A DNA stretch of 56,866 nt from Caballeronia jiangsuensis (GTDB taxonomy: Bacteria; Pseudomonadota; Gammaproteobacteria; Burkholderiales; Burkholderiaceae): positions 1 to 56,866 of the forward strand of contig JFHF01000050.1 of NCBI GenBank assembly GCA_000648925.1. Direction: 5' to 3'. Every line of letters begins with the position of its first letter. Positions within the stretch are counted from its first letter, which is position 1. Positions 53,086-56,866 of this stretch are shown here, in pieces. Position numbers and translations under genes: made by a program. The notes under the pieces were generated by a model. It was not told the DNA's origin, made no database searches, and saw only the letters and a list, made by a program, of their open reading frames with translations.

Positions 53086-53420
53086 TCTTGCTCCTCAAGT
53101 TGTCAACTTGATGAATTGATGGGGTGCGCAGCCTGCGAATCTTGAGTTGATGGCCTGAAGAAAGCACTACGCAAATCCGCTAGATTCTAGCGACGTTATC
53201 TTAAGGAAAGCTGACGCCGGCGAGGAGCGATTCGGATGCTCGACTCCGCTGCTGTTCCCGCACGACCGCCAACGTGGGGTCGGCACGACCGGAAGCCGGG
53301 AGGCCGAGGTTTTCCACTTGAGTCACGGGAATAGTTTGCGCACTAGCAGGCAACGTCATGGCCGGTTTCTTGCTGTTCGTCCTGTGCACCGTCGATTGAC
53401 GCTCCTTACTCGGAATCCAC
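53086..53420. other. Intergenic region, no supported gene
   Basis: 335 bases between divergent genes, carrying both promoters. A single CTTAAGG half-site is at about 53200, without a second TTAA at N7. Confidence 0.4.
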
Positions 53421-54767
53421 ATGCGCCTGCTAAACCGTCTGGCTATTTCACTGGTTTTGCCGCTGGCCTCCTGTGCGATCGGACCAACAGGTTCAAGCGA
53501 CGCGGGCTTCGGCGCGTCGCCCGCCATGCCGGCTCCGGAATCGTCCTTGATTCCGATGGTCAACATCGCGCCCGTACAGGCGCGCCCCGACGGTTTTATG
53601 CCCACTGCACCCGCAGGCTTTCGCGTCACCGAGTTTGCCGGTGGCCTCGCGCACCCGCGCTGGCTTTATACGCTGCCCAATGGTGACGTACTGGTCGCGG
53701 AAAGCGACGCGCCAAAAGAACACGATAAGGGCAGCGGCCTATTCGGCTGGGTCAGAAAGCAGGTCATGAAGCGCGCCGGCGCCGGTGTGCCGAGCCCCGA
53801 TCGTATTGTGCTGTTGCGCGATGTGGATGGCAGCGGCGTCGCGAGGACTCAAACCGTGTTTCTGGGTGGCCTCCACTCGCCGTTCGGCATGGCGCTCATT
53901 GGCAATCAACTCTATGTTGCCGATACGGACGCTCTGTTGCGTTTCAACTATGTGACGGGCACCACCCAGATTACAAGCCCCGGCGTCAAGGTTGCCGACT
54001 TGCCGGCCGGGCCGATCAACCATCACTGGACCAAAAATATGCTGGTCGATCACTCCGGCAAGCATCTGTACATCACGGTGGGATCGAACAGCAACGCAGG
54101 AGAAAATGGAGTCGACGCCGAAGAAGGTCGAGCGCGTATCCTCGTGTTCGACATCGACACGGGCCATGTGCGGCCCTATGCGACTGGATTGCGCAACGCC
54201 AACGGACTTGCCTGGCAACCGGACAGCGGCGCGTTGTGGACGGCAGTCAATGAGCGCGACGATCTCGGCAACAATCTTGTCCCCGACTACATGACCGCCG
54301 TGAAAGATGGCGCTTTTTATGGCTTTCCCTATAGCTACTACGGACAGCACATCGACACCCGCGTCAAACCGCAACGCCCCGATCTGGTTGCAAAAGCCAT
54401 CGCGCCGGACTATGCGCTCGGCAATCATACGGCTTCGCTAGGTCTGGTCTTTTACGACCGAACGCTGTTCCCGCCTCATTATCGTGGAGGCGCATTTGTC
54501 GGCCAGCATGGGTCATGGAACCGTAAACCACCTACCGGCTACAAGGTGGTGTTTGTGCCATTTGTCGATGGAAAACCTGCTGGCGTACCTGAGGATTTCC
54601 TGAGCGGCTTCCTGACGGCAGACGGCTACGCCGTGGGTCGACCCGTTGGTGTCGCACTGGACGCGCATGGTGCCTTGCTTGTGGCTGACGACGTCGGCAA
54701 CGCTGTATGGCGAGTAGCGCCGCGCACCGACGACAGATCCGCTGACGTCGCGCCAATAGGTAAATGA
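53421..54767 (+). CDS. L-sorbosone dehydrogenase-like PQQ β-propeller lipoprotein
   Basis: 448 aa exported lipoprotein (LVLPLASCAIG lipobox). β-propeller of the sorbosone/glucose dehydrogenase (GDH) family: GGLAHPRWLYTLPNGDVLVAES, HWTKNMLVDHSGKHLYITVGSNSN, GLRNANGLAWQPDSGALWTAVNERDDLG, FVGQHGSWNRKPPTGYKVVFVPF. Would oxidise an aldose or sugar aldehyde in the periplasm with PQQ; no PQQ biosynthesis genes are nearby. The gene is intact. Confidence 0.85.
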   Translation: MRLLNRLAISLVLPLASCAIGPTGSSDAGFGASPAMPAPESSLIPMVNIAPVQARPDGFMPTAPAGFRVTEFAGGLAHPRWLYTLPNGDVLVAESDAPKEHDKGSGLFGWVRKQVMKRAGAGVPSPDRIVLLRDVDGSGVARTQTVFLGGLHSPFGMALIGNQLYVADTDALLRFNYVTGTTQITSPGVKVADLPAGPINHHWTKNMLVDHSGKHLYITVGSNSNAGENGVDAEEGRARILVFDIDTGHVRPYATGLRNANGLAWQPDSGALWTAVNERDDLGNNLVPDYMTAVKDGAFYGFPYSYYGQHIDTRVKPQRPDLVAKAIAPDYALGNHTASLGLVFYDRTLFPPHYRGGAFVGQHGSWNRKPPTGYKVVFVPFVDGKPAGVPEDFLSGFLTADGYAVGRPVGVALDAHGALLVADDVGNAVWRVAPRTDDRSADVAPIGK

Positions 54768-54910
54768 CACAGCCCTGGCCGGTTTGATCGGCAACCGGGC
54801 GACCGCAAGGTTATCGTGCCGATTAGAACCGCTCCATCAGTCAAAGCAGCACGCCCGTGGCGTCACTTCAAAAGACGGGGACGCGCAACTGGGTCCCGGT
54901 GACGCTCTAC

Positions 54911-55085
54911 AGTAAAGAGCCAGCGTTGTCGTGATTCGGCAGTTTGTGGTGAATGATCCGACATCCGCGCCGAATGACCGCTCCATCGCCAACCACCGTA
55001 CCGCCATGCTGTTCCACAAAGCCCTTCACGAGCGACAATCCAATGCTCAATCCGCCCTTACTAGGCGCGATTGCGTGGGGCGCTC
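54911..55085 (-). pseudogene. Fragment of a histidine kinase ATPase domain
   Basis: The minus strand reads SKGGLSIGLSLVKGFVEQHGGTV, the G2-box and following helix of a sensor kinase HATPase_c domain, then an unrelated-looking end and a TAG. About 58 codons remain, adjacent to the 3' end of the broken sulfide:quinone reductase gene; it marks a rearrangement junction. Confidence 0.65.
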
Positions 55086-55089
55086 AAGT

Positions 55090-56755
55090 TCAGTCAACCT
55101 GAACAGGACGCGCCATCCACTCGCGTCCCTTGAGCATGCCGTTCCAGTAAAGCGGCGGCAGAACTCGTTCCTTGAGGAACCATGCAAGACGCGACGGCCG
55201 CGTGCTGTCGATCAACCAGGCCGGAAAGCTCGGTGCAAACTTTCCACCATAGACAAACTCCGCGAGCACGACCTTGCCGTGCTCTACCGTTAGCGGACAT
55301 GATCCATAGCCGTCGTAAAGTGCGAGCCTAGCGACGCGACCCAGGCTTGCCAAAACATTGTGTGCGACGACAGGTGCCTGCTTGCGGGCGGCGGCCGCCG
55401 TCTTTGCGTTCGGGGCGTTGATCGCGTCGCCTAACGCGTAGATGTCCTCATACTTTATGTGACACAGGGTGCCGCGATCGACATCGATCCAGCCGGCCGC
55501 GTCCGCGAGTGGACTCGAGCGCACGAAGTCCGGCGCCGTCTGTGGCGGCACCACATGGATCATGTCGAAATCCGACTCGACCCGGTCCTTGCTGCCATCC
55601 CGTAGCACGTGCTCGAAGGTCGCGCGACCGCGCGGTCCATCGACGCTCTTCAACGTATGGCCGAAGCGCAAGTCGATGCCGTATGACTCGACATACTCCA
55701 TTAGCGCAGGCACATAGTCTGGCACACCAAAGAGCGCGGCTCCGGCGTTGAAGAACTGCACCTGCATGCTCTGCACAACACCGTTAAGGCGCCACGTATC
55801 GCACGAAGATACATCGCCTTTTGCGGTGCGCCTGCACACTTGATGGGCATGGGCGGCTGAGTAAAGAGCGCCCTGCCGCCACGCATTCGCTTGGCCAGAT
55901 CCGCCGTGTACGGTGCGAGGTCGAAACGATAATTCGAGGTCACGCCGTTGCGGCCCAGTGTTTCGACGAGCCCTTCGACGCCATGCCAGTTGACCTTGAT
56001 CCCCGGGCAGACGACAAGTCGCTGATAGCGTACCTTCCGCCCTCCCTCGAGTACCACCGCGTAAGTGTCGGGCTCGAACGCTAGCACGGCGGCTTTGATT
56101 TAATGAATGCCTTGAGGTACGCATGAGGCCATCGCGCGCGCGGTATCGGCGGCGTCGAATATCCCGGCGCCCACCAGCGTCCACCCTGGCTGATAATAGT
56201 GTGTGTCAGCAGGGTCGATGATGGCGACATCCATTTTGGGATCGCGGGCGCACAAACTTGACGCCACCGCGATTCCGGCCGCACCCCCGCCGACGATCAC
56301 TACAGTGTGTTCCGCCTCGACAACTTCCACCAACGCCGCCTTACGTCTTTGTTTCCCGGCACCACGCTTGTCGAATCGGATTCAGCTCGTTGTGTGCGCT
56401 CGCGCGCCTTAGCCGAAGTAACATTGCCCGCCCGCGACATCGCCCACAGGGTCGTGGACCGCGTTCCGGTGCGACAATAGGCGAGGATCGGCTTGGGCAA
56501 TTCGGCGCAAAGCGCTGCAAATACAACGGCTTCTTCGGTCAAGCCCTGTCCCGGTACAACCGGTTGATAGATCGCCTGAATTCCGGCCAAGTTCGCTGCG
56601 CGAGCGATCTCTCTGAACGAAGGCTGGTCTGGCGCCTCCCCGTCCGGTCAGTGGCACACAATCGACCGAAAGCCGAGCCCCCGTAAAGTCGCGACGTCAG
56701 TAGTACTGATTTGAGGAGAAACCGAAAGATCGGTGGCGAAGGGACGCACAATCAT
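55090..56755 (-). pseudogene. Decayed second copy of the phosphatase-like/sulfide:quinone reductase fusion
   Basis: Aligned by eye with the intact copy at 20116-21783. It begins at ATG 56755, but a CGA is TGA (VCH-stop-PDGEA) near codon 34, a frameshift occurs near 56345, the Trp codon of GxHW is TAA near 56103, and one A is missing in the stretch equivalent to CACGAAAGATAC near 55805, shifting the frame after QKAMYL. The FAD and Cys motifs (KCAGAP, SCPLTV) are otherwise preserved. At least four lesions show it cannot make the protein. Confidence 0.92.
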
Positions 56756-56827
56756 GAGGTACTTCCTAAAAGCGTTGAACGACGCGCCGGCCTGGCGTTC
56801 TCGACGCTACGCCGGGCACGCACTGCA

Positions 56828-56866
56828 TCAGACAGCATTGAGCGGGATCTTGAGGTAACGGATTCC
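56828..56866 (-). CDS. 3' end of a second persulfide-dioxygenase-like MBL gene (partial)
   Basis: The last codons GIRYLKIPLNAV and stop match the C-terminus (GVRYLKIPLNAV) of the intact MBL gene at 21874, in the same position relative to the fusion gene. The rest lies beyond the window, so its integrity is unknown. Confidence 0.75.
   Translation of the reverse strand, partial: GIRYLKIPLNAV

Noticed and set aside
1..56866. CRISPR array, tRNA or rRNA genes
   Set aside because: No regularly spaced repeats, cloverleaf candidates or rRNA-like segments were seen on reading the window; a dedicated scan (tRNAscan-SE, Infernal, CRISPR finder) would be decisive.

Overview
The window reads as an accessory (island- or plasmid-like) segment of a GC-rich betaproteobacterium, most likely of the Burkholderiaceae (Paraburkholderia/Caballeronia/Burkholderia type). 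Support: repeated DUF4148 periplasmic proteins, a chrBA pair, QseBC-type two-component genes, many cytochrome b561 copies, and IS21 and Tn3-family transposases. No rRNA, tRNA or CRISPR array was seen. The organism assignment is inference from gene content.

Layout. 1-10.4 kb is a mobile/defence region. One IS21 copy has landed inside the istA gene of a second IS21, which itself has cut off the helicase gene of a Hachiman-type defence locus (hamA intact, hamB truncated) preceded by a Mrr-like restriction endonuclease gene. Next come an XRE/ImmA-peptidase regulator, a convergent PIN-like gene that looks 5'-truncated, and a Tn3-family transposase with res-like repeats but no resolvase. 10.7-12.6 kb: ribbon-helix-helix-like protein, PhoU and two small proteins. 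12.7-15.6 kb is a graveyard: chrB (frameshift), chrA (amber stop and 3' truncation), and fragments of a sulfatase, a LysR regulator and a pRiA4b ORF-3-like protein.

17-25.8 kb is a sulfur-oxidation island: a leftward set tsdB-like/tsdA-like cytochromes, DsrE-like and DsbG-like proteins; a rhodanese/phosphatase-like + sulfide:quinone oxidoreductase fusion; a persulfide-dioxygenase-like MBL protein; a divergent BigR/SqrR-like ArsR repressor; two YeeE/YedE half-transporters; a TauE exporter; and a TlpA-like membrane thioredoxin. A decayed second copy of the fusion gene, with the start of a second MBL gene, closes the window (55.1-56.9 kb).

25.9-33.1 kb carries stress and energy genes: cytochrome b561, a ferritin-like/VIT1 (MbfA-type) protein, a P3A proton ATPase, PPK2 and UspA. 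33.5-41.3 kb holds three DUF4148 proteins, a QseBC-like pair, cytochromes b562 and b561, and a second two-component pair. 41.3-49 kb is a heavy-metal-type RND tripartite efflux operon ending in a DedA-PAP2-LssY fusion. 49-52.5 kb holds remnants and toxin-antitoxin genes (DUF1259 fragment, truncated PIN, XRE, ParE/antitoxin), an unknown acidic protein, a second res-like site and a VIT1 remnant. 52.5-54.8 kb: cytochrome b561 and a sorbosone-dehydrogenase-like lipoprotein.

The most interesting new signals are: (i) four TTAA-N7-TTAA (PmrA/QseB-type) boxes, two of them about 80 bp upstream of DUF4148 genes that flank the QseBC-like locus, one before a hairpin-terminator candidate RNA and one facing an orphan terminator that would delimit a short RNA; (ii) two directly oriented res-like sites about 41.6 kb apart that bracket the sulfur/stress/efflux cargo; (iii) a PAP2 domain that has lost its catalytic residues inside the three-part fusion; (iv) an interrupted Hachiman locus with an attached third nuclease gene.
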